Shown here: one piece after another, positions 51,493 to 59,821 of the stretch
Layout of the letters: each line of letters begins with the position of its first letter
How positions within the stretch are numbered: position 1 is the first letter of the stretch
Origin: Arthrobacter sp.
Lineage (GTDB): Bacteria > Actinomycetota > Actinomycetes > Actinomycetales > Micrococcaceae
Direction of reading: 5' to 3'
Length of the DNA: 64,000 nucleotides
Assembly: GCA_031277795.1 (NCBI GenBank)
Contig: JAITLQ010000018.1
Span: forward strand, 1-64,000
Notes under the pieces: model-generated
The model's input: only the letters and a program-made list of their open reading frames with translations
Database searches by the model: none
What the model was told of the DNA's origin: nothing
Program-made: the position numbers and the translations under genes

Positions 51493-52248
51493 GTGATTTC
51501 GCTCGGCACCCTCGCCTTCCTTGCCGCCGCCGGCGTCGTGGCCGGCATCATCGGGACGGCCGGCGGCATCACCTCGCTCGTGGCCTACCCTGCGCTGCTC
51601 GCGGCCGGCCTGCCTCCCGTCTCGGCCAACGTCACCAACTCCGTGGCGCTCCTGGGTTCGGGGTTTGGCTCGAGCCTGCGGGCCGGCAAGGACCTGCGCG
51701 GTCACTCCTCCACCCTCAAGCAATGGCTGCCCATCACGGTGGGCTTCTCGCTCGTGGGCGCGGCGGCGCTGCTGCTGACGCCGGGCGAGGTCTTCGCGAA
51801 GATCGTGCCCTGGCTGGTGGTCATCGGCTCGCTCGCCCTACTCCTGCAGCCGCAGCTGCGCGGGGCCATGGAGCGGCGGGGGCGCAGCCTGCCCGCGGCG
51901 GCGGCGCTGAGCATCGGCGCGCTCGTGGCCGTGTACAACGGCTACTTCGGTGCTGGCTCGGGCATCCTCATGATCGCCGTGCTCATGCTGACCTCCGAGC
52001 CGAATCTGGTGCGCGCGAACGCGATCAAGAACGTGGTGCTCGTGGCCGCCGACATCCTGCCGGCCGTGCTCTTTGCGCTGAGCTCGCACCTCGTGTGGTG
52101 GGCCATGTGGCCGCTGCTCGTGGGCTCGTGGGTGGGCGGGCTGATCGGGCCGTCGGTGGCACGCCGGCTCAACCCCAACCTGCTGCGGGTGGCGATCTCG
52201 GTGTGCGGTTTCGTCCTCGCCGCGGCCCTGCTGCTGGGGTGGATGTAG
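51493..52248 (+). CDS. TSUP (TauE/SafE) membrane permease
   Basis: A 251-residue protein with eight helices in two TSUP repeats. AAGVVAGIIGTAGGITSLVAYPALLAAGLPP and VAVYNGYFGAGSGILMIAVLML are the repeat openings with the G..G.GGG-like turns. These permeases move sulfonates, sulfite or other organic anions; the substrate is unknown. GTG 51493 has AGGA at 7 nt and removes a non-conserved basic lead seen with upstream starts. Confidence 0.85.
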   Translation: MISLGTLAFLAAAGVVAGIIGTAGGITSLVAYPALLAAGLPPVSANVTNSVALLGSGFGSSLRAGKDLRGHSSTLKQWLPITVGFSLVGAAALLLTPGEVFAKIVPWLVVIGSLALLLQPQLRGAMERRGRSLPAAAALSIGALVAVYNGYFGAGSGILMIAVLMLTSEPNLVRANAIKNVVLVAADILPAVLFALSSHLVWWAMWPLLVGSWVGGLIGPSVARRLNPNLLRVAISVCGFVLAAALLLGWM

Positions 52249-52377
52249 CCGTCGGCGTGTGTGCCCTGCGCTCGGGCCAGGCGCTCTGGACAGGCGCTCG
52301 GGTCTTGCGCGCGTGCCCTGTGCGCGGGCCCGGCCGGGGGGAGGCGCCTGGCGTCTGGCCGGAAGTCGATCCCGCGC

Positions 52378-53589
52378 TCAGTGGCGCCGGTGTTCCTGCG
52401 GCGCCAGGCGGGGACCGTAGCTCGGATTCTTGGCGCCGGAGGCCTGCAACAGGCGCACCACGCGCTGACGATGCCCGGCGAAGGGGGCAAGGAGCGCCTC
52501 CATGCCGGCGTCGTCGGCCCGGCGGCCGGTCAGGGCCTGCCCCACAAAGTGGGCCACGTGGAAGTCGCCGAAGGAGACGTGATCGGGGGCGCCGTGCGTG
52601 CGCTGGAGCGTCTCCGCCGCCGTCCACACGCCGATGCCGGGAAGCGAACGCAGCGCGCGCTCGAGGCCGGCCAGCGTCTCGGCCGCCCGCTGTGTCCCCG
52701 CCAGCTCCGGGGGAGTCCCGAGGGCGGAAGCCGCCCCGGTGGCAGCGGCGAGCCCGATCGGGCGCGGAGCTCCGGCCTGCCCGGCCGCGGGAGCCCCGAT
52801 CGCGGGGACCTCCCCGGCCGCCATCACCGAGCCCTCCACCCTGGCCAGCGCCGAGGCGCGCTCGGCGGCCCGGACCAGCGTGTCGCGGCGCCGCGCGTCC
52901 ACCCTGGCCTGGTGCCACTCCCAGCTGGGGATGCGCCGCCAGGCCTCCGGCGTGGGCGGCAGGAAGAGCCGGGCCGCGCGGCCGGCCGAGCCGGCGGCCG
53001 GCGCCGGGCCGGGGGCCGGGGCGCCGAAGCGCGTGACGAGCCGGAACCACGCGTAGTGCGCCTCCGTCCCCGTGACGCGCTGTTCGAGGATCACGGCGCA
53101 CAGGGTGTCGAAGAGCGAGCCGCCGGAGGGCAGGCGCAGGCCGGGGCGCACGCGGCGCGTGGCAGCCACGGTCTCCGGCAGGCGGGAGGCGAAGCCCGCG
53201 GCATCGAAGCCGGACCAATCATCGCGCGCCCCGAGCCACGCGGGCGCCTGGGCCGCGGCGTCCTCGGCGCCGGGGCCCCAGGCCTCGATGCAGACGCTGT
53301 CCCCGCGGTCGGGATCGAGCAGGATGCCGCGCGTGGTCCCGCCCGCGCGGCGATCGATCGCCGCCCTCTCTTGCGTCGCGGGGCGCGGCGCGCGCCGCCA
53401 GCTCAAGCGGACCAGCGCCCCACCCGAGGCCGTGTGCACGGCCCGCCACGCGCCGTCGGGCACCAGCCGAAAGCTGGGGTCCCTGGGGCCGTGGGCCAAG
53501 GGCGCCAGGGTTGCGGCGGGATCAAGCGGTCCGGGCGGCACCAGCTCGGCCCGCACCCTCGGCGTCTCCGCGCCCCTCCACTCGTTCAC
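52378..53589 (-). CDS. HhH-GPD DNA glycosylase (3-methyladenine glycosylase 2 type)
   Basis: A 403-residue base-excision repair enzyme. The glycosylase domain has LFDTLCAVILEQRVTGTEAHYAW, the helix-hairpin-helix LRSLPGIGVWTAAETLQ and the catalytic Asp in SFGDFHVAHFVG. An N-terminal AlkA-like domain precedes it. About 55 residues rich in Ala, Gly and Pro (from SVMAAGEVPAIGAPAAG) are inserted before the HhH motif, making it longer than the usual 300 residues. GTG 53589 has GGAG at 9 nt. Confidence 0.87.
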   Translation of the reverse strand: MNEWRGAETPRVRAELVPPGPLDPAATLAPLAHGPRDPSFRLVPDGAWRAVHTASGGALVRLSWRRAPRPATQERAAIDRRAGGTTRGILLDPDRGDSVCIEAWGPGAEDAAAQAPAWLGARDDWSGFDAAGFASRLPETVAATRRVRPGLRLPSGGSLFDTLCAVILEQRVTGTEAHYAWFRLVTRFGAPAPGPAPAAGSAGRAARLFLPPTPEAWRRIPSWEWHQARVDARRRDTLVRAAERASALARVEGSVMAAGEVPAIGAPAAGQAGAPRPIGLAAATGAASALGTPPELAGTQRAAETLAGLERALRSLPGIGVWTAAETLQRTHGAPDHVSFGDFHVAHFVGQALTGRRADDAGMEALLAPFAGHRQRVVRLLQASGAKNPSYGPRLAPQEHRRH

Positions 53590-53689
53590 GCCCCCATGCT
53601 CCCACCCCGCCCCCACGCTTGCCTGGGCGCGGGTGTGACCGGGGCGGGCCCCCGCGTGAAGACATGTGTCCGCGGGTAGGGCTTTTGTG

Positions 53690-53702
53690 ACCGAGGGTCG
53701 GT
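53690..53702. promoter_or_regulatory. Palindrome upstream of cystathionine beta-synthase
   Basis: ACCGA-GGG-TCGGT lies 12 bp before the ATG. A sulfur-metabolism repressor site is possible, but no regulator gene is near. Confidence 0.3.
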
Positions 53703-53714
53703 AGTTTCGTGAGC

Positions 53715-55115
53715 ATGCGTTACGCCCGTTCCGTCGTTGAACTCATCGGCAACACCCCCTTGGTCCGCCTGCACTCCGTCACGGAGGGCATCAAGGCCAC
53801 CGTGCTGGCGAAGGTCGAGTACCTCAACCCGGGCGGATCCATCAAGGACCGCATTGCGCTGCGCATGGTGGAGCGCGCCGAGGCCTCCGGCGAGCTCGCG
53901 CCCGGCGGCACCATCGTCGAACCCACGAGCGGCAACACCGGCGTGGGCCTGGCCCTCGTCGGTGCGCTCAAGGGCTACCGGACCGTGTTTGTCACGCCGG
54001 ACAAGGTGGGCGAGGAGAAGCGCGCCGTGCTGCGCGCGTACGGAGCGGAGGTCGTCGTCACGCCCACGGCCGTGGCCCCCGATTCGCCGGAGTCCTACTA
54101 CGGCGTCTCCGATGCGATCGTGGCCCGCACCCCGGGCGCCCACAAGCCCGATCAATTCTCCAACCCGGCAGCACCGGAGTCCCACGAGGCCAGCACCGGC
54201 CCCGAGATTTGGGAGGACACCGACGGCCTCGTGACCCACGTGGTGATCGGCGCCGGCACGGGCGGCACCATCACGGGCACCGGCCGCTACCTGAAGGCGA
54301 TCTCAGCGGACCGCGCCTCCGGCCCCGTCACGGTGGTGGCGGCGGATCCGGCCGGCTCCGTCTACTCCGGTGGCACGGGCCGCCCTTACTTCACCGAGGG
54401 CGTCGGCGAAGACATGTGGCCGGGCAACTACGACCCGGCTGTGCCGGACATCGTCGAGCCCGTCACGGACGCAGAGTCCTTCGAGATGACGCGCCGCCTG
54501 GCGCGCGAGGAGGGCTTGCTCGTGGGCGGCTCGTCCGGCATGGCCGTGGTGGCGGCGCTGCGCGTGGCGCGCACGCTGCCGGCGGACGCCGTCGTGGTCG
54601 TGATCCTGCCCGATTCAGGCCGCGGCTACCTCGGCAAGATCTTCGACGAGTCCTGGATGCGCGAGCACGGCTTCGCCCTGGAGCCGGGCCAGTCGCCCGA
54701 CGCCGCCGGGACCGTGGGCGGGGCCCTGGCCTCCGTGCGCGGCGAGGGCGAGGCGCGCCGCGCCCTCGGCGAGGAAGCCACCGTGGCGGCCGCGCTCGCC
54801 GCGCTGCAGGAGTCCGGCGCGCCGGCCCTTCCCGTGCTGGCCGCGGGGGCGTCCTGGCCCGCCCGCGAGGGCGAGGTGCGTGGCTCCGTCTCGGTGGCCG
54901 GCCTGGCCCAGGCGCTCGCCTCGAGGCTCGTCACGGGGGAGACGGCGCTCTCCCGCGTGCTCGAGGAATCCCTGCCCACGCTCGGTGCCCGCCAGGAGGC
55001 GGCGGCGCTGTTTGCGGCGTGTGCCTCCGCGGCCGCCGTCGCCATCCTGCTGGACGGCGAGCTCGTGGACGTGGCCACGGCCACCGACCTGGCCCGCCGC
55101 GGCGCCGCGCTCTAG
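53715..55115 (+). CDS. Cystathionine beta-synthase
   Basis: A 466-residue PLP enzyme joining serine and homocysteine. The PLP lysine is Lys44 in NPGGSIKDRIALRM, the substrate loop is EPTSGNTGVGLAL, and the phosphate loop is GAGTGGTITGTGRYL. LLVGGSSGMAV is also conserved. From about residue 330 a degenerate CBS-pair domain follows (VAAALAALQESGAPALPVL and VAILLDGELVDVATATDLARR). With metB directly downstream it forms the reverse transsulfuration pair. ATG 53715 was preferred to GTG 53709; no good RBS is visible. Confidence 0.92.
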   Translation: MRYARSVVELIGNTPLVRLHSVTEGIKATVLAKVEYLNPGGSIKDRIALRMVERAEASGELAPGGTIVEPTSGNTGVGLALVGALKGYRTVFVTPDKVGEEKRAVLRAYGAEVVVTPTAVAPDSPESYYGVSDAIVARTPGAHKPDQFSNPAAPESHEASTGPEIWEDTDGLVTHVVIGAGTGGTITGTGRYLKAISADRASGPVTVVAADPAGSVYSGGTGRPYFTEGVGEDMWPGNYDPAVPDIVEPVTDAESFEMTRRLAREEGLLVGGSSGMAVVAALRVARTLPADAVVVVILPDSGRGYLGKIFDESWMREHGFALEPGQSPDAAGTVGGALASVRGEGEARRALGEEATVAAALAALQESGAPALPVLAAGASWPAREGEVRGSVSVAGLAQALASRLVTGETALSRVLEESLPTLGARQEAAALFAACASAAAVAILLDGELVDVATATDLARRGAAL

Positions 55116-55167
55116 CCTTTCCTTCCCCGCTGTTGTTTGAGACCCGCAGACCCACAAAGGACCCTTC

Positions 55168-56328
55168 ATGACCGCCCAGAACACCCCCGGCTTCTCCACC
55201 CGTGCCGTGCACGCCGGATCGGCGCCCGAGGAACTCACCGGCGCCGTCATCCCGCCGCTCTACCTCTCTACCACCTACCACCCGCACAAGATCGGTGAGC
55301 TGCGCGGCGGCTACGACTACTCGCGCGGCACCAACCCCACGCGCGACGCGCTGCAGGAACAGCTGGCGGCGCTCGAGGGCGGCCGCTTCGGCATCTCCTA
55401 CGCCTCCGGCCTGGGCGCCGAGGACGCGATCCTGCGCGGCCTGCTGGTCGGCGGGGATCACGTGGTCATGGGCAACGATGTCTACGGCGGCACCTTCCGC
55501 CTCATCTCCCGCATTCACGGCGCGGCCGGGATTGGGCACACGCCCGTTGACCTGACGGACCTCGACGCGGTGCGCTCGGCGCTCGCCGCCACGGGCGCGC
55601 GCATGCTGTGGGTGGAGACGCCGTCCAACCCCATGATGAAGATCGCCGACATCGCGGCTCTCGTGGCGCTGGCCCACGAGCACGGCGCCATCGCGGTGGT
55701 GGATAACACCTTCGCCTCGCCGTACCTGCAGCAGCCGCTGGCGCTCGGCGCGGATGTGGTGGTGCACTCCACCACCAAGTACCTCGGCGGGCACTCCGAT
55801 GTGGTGGGCGGCGCCGTCATCACGAACGACGAGGAGATCGCCGACAAGGTGCGCTTCATCCAGTTCGCCGCCGGCAATCAGTCCTCGCCCTTCGACGCCT
55901 ACCTCACCACGCGCGGCGCCAAGACGCTGGGCGTGCGCATGGATCGCCACTGCGACAACGCCGAGGCCGTGGCCCAGTGGCTCCTGGGCCGCCCCGAGGT
56001 CTCCCACGTGCTCTACCCGGGCCTTCCCGACCACCCGGGCCACGAGGTGGCCGCGCGTCAGATGAAGCGCTTCGGCGGCATGGTGTCCGTGCGACTGAAG
56101 GGCGGCGAGGCGGCGGCGCGCAAGGTGGCCGAGTCGACGCGCTTGTTCACGCTGGCCGAGTCCCTGGGCGGCATCGAGTCGCTCATGAACTACCCCTCGG
56201 AGATGACGCACGCGTCGGTGAAGGGCACGGAGCTGGCCGTGCCGGTGGACCTGCTGCGCCTCTCCGTGGGCATCGAGGACATCGCGGACCTGCTCGCAGA
56301 CCTCGAGCAGGCCTTCGCGCAGCTCTGA
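55168..56328 (+). CDS. metB: Cystathionine gamma-synthase/gamma-lyase
   Basis: A 386-residue Cys/Met-metabolism PLP enzyme. GFSTRAVHAG, YDYSRGTNPTRDALQ, YASGLGAEDAI and the PLP lysine Lys204 in HSTTKYLGGHSDVVGG are visible; the C-terminus has RLSVGIEDIADLLADLEQAF. Synthase and lyase cannot be told apart by eye; next to a beta-synthase the lyase role (cystathionine to cysteine) is likely. AAAGGA precedes ATG 55168. It is 52 bp after the cbs stop, so the two form an operon, as in mycobacteria. Confidence 0.92.
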   Translation: MTAQNTPGFSTRAVHAGSAPEELTGAVIPPLYLSTTYHPHKIGELRGGYDYSRGTNPTRDALQEQLAALEGGRFGISYASGLGAEDAILRGLLVGGDHVVMGNDVYGGTFRLISRIHGAAGIGHTPVDLTDLDAVRSALAATGARMLWVETPSNPMMKIADIAALVALAHEHGAIAVVDNTFASPYLQQPLALGADVVVHSTTKYLGGHSDVVGGAVITNDEEIADKVRFIQFAAGNQSSPFDAYLTTRGAKTLGVRMDRHCDNAEAVAQWLLGRPEVSHVLYPGLPDHPGHEVAARQMKRFGGMVSVRLKGGEAAARKVAESTRLFTLAESLGGIESLMNYPSEMTHASVKGTELAVPVDLLRLSVGIEDIADLLADLEQAFAQL

Positions 56329-56357
56329 GTAGCGGCCCTTCGATACATCCCGCGCAA

Positions 56358-56393
56358 CGGCGGCGCCCCCGGCACGATCCGGGGGTGCCGCCG
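56358..56393. terminator. Terminator after metB
   Basis: 15-nt arms CGGCGGCGCCCCCGG (56358-56372) and CCGGGGGTGCCGCCG (56379-56393) pair with one G-T wobble around CACGAT, between convergent genes. Confidence 0.75.
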
Positions 56394-56451
56394 GATGTGC
56401 AACGAGCGGGCCTGGGTATCGAGGACCTGGCGTCCCGTCCTCCGGCGAGCC

Positions 56452-57084
56452 CTAGTTCGCCAAGTTCAGCTCTGCGGCCGCATCGATGATCTCCACGATG
56501 GCCTCGAAGCCGCGCTCGGCCGCCAGCTCGCGCGGTAGCGTCCCCCACGGATCCGGCATCCCCGGGCGCGCGCCGTGCTTGAGCAGCGCCGCGACGATCG
56601 CCTGCTGACGCGCCCCGCCGTCGCCCAGGATGATCGCTTCGATGAGCGCGGTCCACCCCAGGTTGTTGGTCAGATTCACGTTGATCGAGGTGTTCTCAAG
56701 CAGATACAGCACCGTCTCAAGATGCCCCTTTTCGGCCGCGGGGGTCAGTCCGTTCCCGCCCATGCGCGTGCGGCGCGTCAGGTCGGCCCCGGCTTCCACC
56801 ATCAGGCGCACCAACTCCACCTGGTTGTTCATGCATCCAAAGAGGAAGGGGTTGAGATCGGTCTGATCTTGCGCGTCGAGGTCCGCCCCGGCCTCGATGA
56901 GCGCGCACACGAGGTCCAGATGCCCTCCCTGGGCCGCGCGCAGCAGGGCGCTGGCACCTTGCTTATCGCACGCGTCAACATTGGCGCCGGCGCGCAGCGC
57001 CGCCCTCACGCCTGCGGCGTCTCCGCTGTGGGCGGCGGCCAACAGGGCCGCGTTCTGGGTTGGCGAGACATCGAGGGTCGTCAT
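56452..57084 (-). CDS. Ankyrin-repeat protein
   Basis: A 210-residue cytoplasmic protein of about five ankyrin repeats. LLAAAHSGDAAGVRAALRAGANVDACD and ALLRAAQGGHLDLVCALIEAGADLDAQ show the helix-turn-helix repeat; later repeats include VELVRLMVEAGADLTRR and TVLYLLENTSINVNLTNNLGWTALIEAI. Ankyrin proteins mediate protein-protein contact; no partner is evident. ATG 57084 has AAGGA at 7 nt. Its upstream region holds a perfect TGGTATACCA like those before the divergent solute-binding gene. Confidence 0.88.
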   Translation of the reverse strand: MTTLDVSPTQNAALLAAAHSGDAAGVRAALRAGANVDACDKQGASALLRAAQGGHLDLVCALIEAGADLDAQDQTDLNPFLFGCMNNQVELVRLMVEAGADLTRRTRMGGNGLTPAAEKGHLETVLYLLENTSINVNLTNNLGWTALIEAIILGDGGARQQAIVAALLKHGARPGMPDPWGTLPRELAAERGFEAIVEIIDAAAELNLAN

Positions 57085-57153
57085 GGGGCGTCCTTGTCCT
57101 TGAGATCTGGCGTGGGGCGGGCGGCGGCAGTCCGCGGCCATCATCCCGCCATA

Positions 57154-57163
57154 TGGTATACCA
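57154..57163. promoter_or_regulatory. GntR-type operator upstream of the ankyrin gene
   Basis: TGGTATACCA is a perfect 10-bp palindrome of the TGGT-N2-ACCA form used by GntR/FadR-type regulators, 70 bp upstream of the ankyrin start. Confidence 0.4.
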
Positions 57164-57452
57164 AATGCATACCCCTGCGCTGTGCTCGACGCCTACTGCC
57201 CCCAGTCGTCGGCGGCCGGCGGCACGCCGTGCGTCCGTCGGCGCGCACCAGCCCGCTTGGTCGTAGGGGCCGTCCGGCTCGCCGCCACCGCCCACCCGTT
57301 CCGGGCCGGCAGGCCATGGCTGGGCGGGGTCAATGACCCATCCCTGGAGGGCCTCGTCCACCGTGCGGCCGGTCACGTCGCGCCCCTCCATGGGTGCTAG
57401 GTACCGCCCTTCCCACCAAACTGCAGCGACATGTTGGCGCCTCCCTATTTTT

Positions 57453-57475
57453 TGGGATCCCAGTTTGGGATACCA
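57453..57475. promoter_or_regulatory. Two tandem operator-like sites before the solute-binding gene
   Basis: TGGGATCCCA at 57453-57462 (perfect palindrome) and TGGGATACCA at 57466-57475 start 13 bp apart. They differ by one to two bases from the TGGTATACCA at 57154, suggesting one regulator controls both divergent genes. Confidence 0.45.
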
Positions 57476-57479
57476 TGTG

Positions 57480-57504
57480 GAGGTGATGTGAGGCACATCA
57501 CCTC
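57480..57504. promoter_or_regulatory. 11-bp inverted repeat before the solute-binding gene
   Basis: GAGGTGATGTG at 57480-57490 and CACATCACCTC at 57494-57504 pair exactly around AGG, 21 bp before the GTG. It could be an operator or a leader hairpin. Confidence 0.5.
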
Positions 57505-57525
57505 TGCCTAGCCTTGGAGTTTTAC

Positions 57526-59142
57526 GTGATTAGCACCCGGCGATCTTTGACCATGACCTTCGCCTCCTTGCTTGCGCTGTCTTTGGGACTCACCGCATGC
57601 AGCGGTGGACAGGCCCCGACGGCGGCCGAGCAGCCGCTCATCAGCACCAACGGCAGCGAGCCCCAGAAGGGTCTGCTCCCGACCAACACCTCCGAGGTGG
57701 GCGGAGGCAAAGTGCTCTCCCAGATCTTTGCGGGTCTCGTGACCTTTGACGCCACAGGGAAGATGGAGCTGGATCAGGCGGCCTCCATCGAGCCGTCCAA
57801 GGAGAACAAGGTCTGGACCATCAAGCTGCGCCCGGGCCTCACCTTCTCCACCGGGGAGGCCGTGACGGTGCAGAGCTTCATCGACGCGTGGCAGTACGGG
57901 GCGTTGCTCTCCAACGCGCAGTCGGCCGCCGGGTTCTTCGACAATTTCGAGGGATTCTCCGCGACGAAGGACTCCAAACTGACCGGGCTCAAGAAGGTCT
58001 CCGACCTCGAATTCGTGGTGACGTTGAAGAATCCGGAGGTCGACTTCCCGCTGCGTCTTGGTTATTCGGCCTTCATGCCCATGCCGGCGGACGCCTACAA
58101 GGACATGCGCGCCTTTGGCGAGTCGCCCGTGGGCAACGGCCCGTACAAGTTCGAGACGGCGGACGCCTGGAAGCACCAGGAGGGCATCCGGCTCGTCAAG
58201 AACGATGCCTACCAGGGGCCGCAGGAGGCCAAGAACGCAGGCCTGGAGATCAAGTTCTACGCTCAGCCCGATTCCGCCTACCAGGATTCGCTCGGCGGGC
58301 ACCTCGACGTTCTTGACCGCGTTCCTTCCTCGGCCTTCGGGAGCTTTGAAGGTGATTTTGAGGGTCGCGTGGTCAACCAGCCTGCCTCGATCTTCCACTC
58401 GCTGACGATCCCGCAGTACCTGGAGCACTTCAAACCCGGCAAGGAAGGCGAACTCCGCCGCGCGGCAGTGTCGATGGCGATCGATCGCGCCTCCGTGGTT
58501 GACAAGATCTTCAGCAACACCGCCACGCCAGCGAAGGACTTCTCCTCGCCGGTGATCAACGGCTTCAACGCTGATCTCAAGGGCAACGAGGTCCTGGCGT
58601 ACAACCCCACGAAGGCCGCTGACCTCTGGAAGCAAGCGGACGCGATTTCGAAGTACGAGGGGACCTTCACCATCGGCTACAACGCCGATGGTGATCACCG
58701 CGCGTGGGTCGATGCTGTCGCCGGAATGATTGGCCAGAATCTGGGGATCACGGCGGAGGGCAAGAGTTACCCAACGTTCAAACAATTGCTCGACGATGAG
58801 GACACCGCCGCTGTGGGTGGTGGCTTCCGCTCCGGATGGCAGGGTGACTACCCGGCCCAGGTGAATTTCCTGTCGCAGCAGTACCGCAGCACGGGTGGGT
58901 CCAACAAGGGACGCTACGACAACCCCGACTTTGACGCCGCGCTCGATCAGGCCGCGGCCGCATCGAGCCAGGAGGGGGCAAGGAAGGGCTACTCCGCCGC
59001 CCAGGAGATCCTCATGAAGGATCTGCCCTCGATTCCCCTCTGGAATGTCAATGCTGTGGGCACGCTCTCGGATCGTGTGGACAACGTCAAGTTCGCGTGG
59101 AACTCGGTCCCCCTGTACTACTCGATCACGCTCAAGAACTAG
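57526..59142 (+). CDS. ABC transporter substrate-binding lipoprotein, family 5 (oligopeptide type)
   Basis: A 538-residue OppA/DppA-like lipoprotein with lipobox LTAC (Cys25). Landmarks: GLVTFDATGKMELDQAASIE, WTIKLRPGLTFSTGEAV, ESPVGNGPYKFE, RRAAVSMAIDRASVVDKIF and LMKDLPSIPLWNVNAVGTLS. It binds peptides or similar solutes outside the membrane. No permease or ATPase gene lies nearby, so it must work with a transporter encoded elsewhere. GTG 57526 has GGAG at 6 nt. Codons are slightly more AT-rich than in neighbours, which hints at transfer. Confidence 0.9.
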   Translation: MISTRRSLTMTFASLLALSLGLTACSGGQAPTAAEQPLISTNGSEPQKGLLPTNTSEVGGGKVLSQIFAGLVTFDATGKMELDQAASIEPSKENKVWTIKLRPGLTFSTGEAVTVQSFIDAWQYGALLSNAQSAAGFFDNFEGFSATKDSKLTGLKKVSDLEFVVTLKNPEVDFPLRLGYSAFMPMPADAYKDMRAFGESPVGNGPYKFETADAWKHQEGIRLVKNDAYQGPQEAKNAGLEIKFYAQPDSAYQDSLGGHLDVLDRVPSSAFGSFEGDFEGRVVNQPASIFHSLTIPQYLEHFKPGKEGELRRAAVSMAIDRASVVDKIFSNTATPAKDFSSPVINGFNADLKGNEVLAYNPTKAADLWKQADAISKYEGTFTIGYNADGDHRAWVDAVAGMIGQNLGITAEGKSYPTFKQLLDDEDTAAVGGGFRSGWQGDYPAQVNFLSQQYRSTGGSNKGRYDNPDFDAALDQAAAASSQEGARKGYSAAQEILMKDLPSIPLWNVNAVGTLSDRVDNVKFAWNSVPLYYSITLKN

Positions 59143-59147
59143 GACAA

Positions 59148-59198
59148 GGAACGGCGGGCGGCGGGATCACCTCCGGGTGAACCGGCGCCCGCCGTTCC
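59148..59198. terminator. Terminator after the solute-binding gene
   Basis: GGAACGGCGGGCG at 59148-59160 pairs with CGCCCGCCGTTCC at 59186-59198; a smaller TCACC/GGTGA stem lies inside. It starts 5 bp after the stop. Confidence 0.75.
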
Positions 59199-59252
59199 TC
59201 GCGCGTCAGGAGGGCGCCATGGCCGGGGGTGTGCGCGGCGGGGTGCACAGGC

Positions 59253-59672
59253 CTATCGACGCGCCGCAGCGCGTTGGGCCTTGGCGTTGGCGCGCCTAGC
59301 CTGCACCTGCTCCTTGAAGTACGCCCGCGTGGCGGGCAGGTACAGCAGTGCCACGCCGACGAGGAGGACGAGTGCCACCACGAGGAGTCGGCCGCCCTTG
59401 AAGAGGGAGGGGAGCCCGGCGATGAGCCCGAAGGTGGTGAGGGTCAGGCGCCCGGCGAGATGCCCGAGACCGAGGCGCAGCGTGCCCCATCCGAGGACGA
59501 GGGCGAGCACGCCGAGCACGCCGGCGATGCCGAGGGCCAGCGGCCGGGGGAGACCCCCGAGTTCCTCGGCCCCGAGCCAGGCGGCCACGGCGGCAACGGC
59601 TACCACAGTGGCGGCGGCGCCCCACCACCACACGGCGGCCATGAGGGAGCGAGGACGAGGAGTCTGCGACAT
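59253..59672 (-). CDS. Small membrane protein of unknown function
   Basis: About 139 residues with three membrane helices (AAVWWWGAAATVVAVAAVAAW, ALGIAGVLGVLALVLGWGTL and LLVVALVLLVGVALLYLPA) and a basic, Ala-rich C-terminal tail of about 20 residues. The family is not recognised. ATG 59672 has GGGAGG only 1 nt upstream; ATG 59642 is an alternative. It converges with the solute-binding gene. Confidence 0.65.
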   Translation of the reverse strand: MSQTPRPRSLMAAVWWWGAAATVVAVAAVAAWLGAEELGGLPRPLALGIAGVLGVLALVLGWGTLRLGLGHLAGRLTLTTFGLIAGLPSLFKGGRLLVVALVLLVGVALLYLPATRAYFKEQVQARRANAKAQRAAARR

Positions 59673-59821
59673 GCCTCCCAGCGTATCGACGCGGCCGTGC
59701 GGCATAAATCCGAAAAGGTGACAAACGTGAGCGGGCTCCCCTAGCATCTATCCATGACGCCGTCAGAACGCCGTCATCACTCTCACTCGCCGGGCCCGCC
59801 CCGGAATCCTTAGGGGGACTC

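Larger units (their letters stand above)
57085..57525. other. 441-bp divergent region with operators and a possible gene remnant
   Basis: The ankyrin and solute-binding genes diverge from here. Operators are annotated at 57154, 57453, 57466 and 57480. The middle, about 57175-57420, is open on the minus strand and reads protein-like (WEGRYLAPMEGRDVTGRTVD, then EALQGWVIDPAQPWP) without a start or RBS, so it may be a decayed gene. Confidence 0.4.

Noticed and set aside
52249-52377. Repeated CAGGCGCTC units between the TSUP and glycosylase genes
   Set aside because: Only two short copies with no palindromic or periodic order; consistent with GC-rich intergenic sequence.
49866-53036. A 1056-codon frame over the acyl-CoA ligase, TSUP and glycosylase genes
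   Set aside because: Shadow of real genes; composition is typical of a shifted GC-rich frame.
57481-57503. CRP/GlxR site in the inverted repeat before the solute-binding gene
   Set aside because: The repeat is GGTGATGTG/CACATCACC, without the TGTGA-N6-TCACA spacing.
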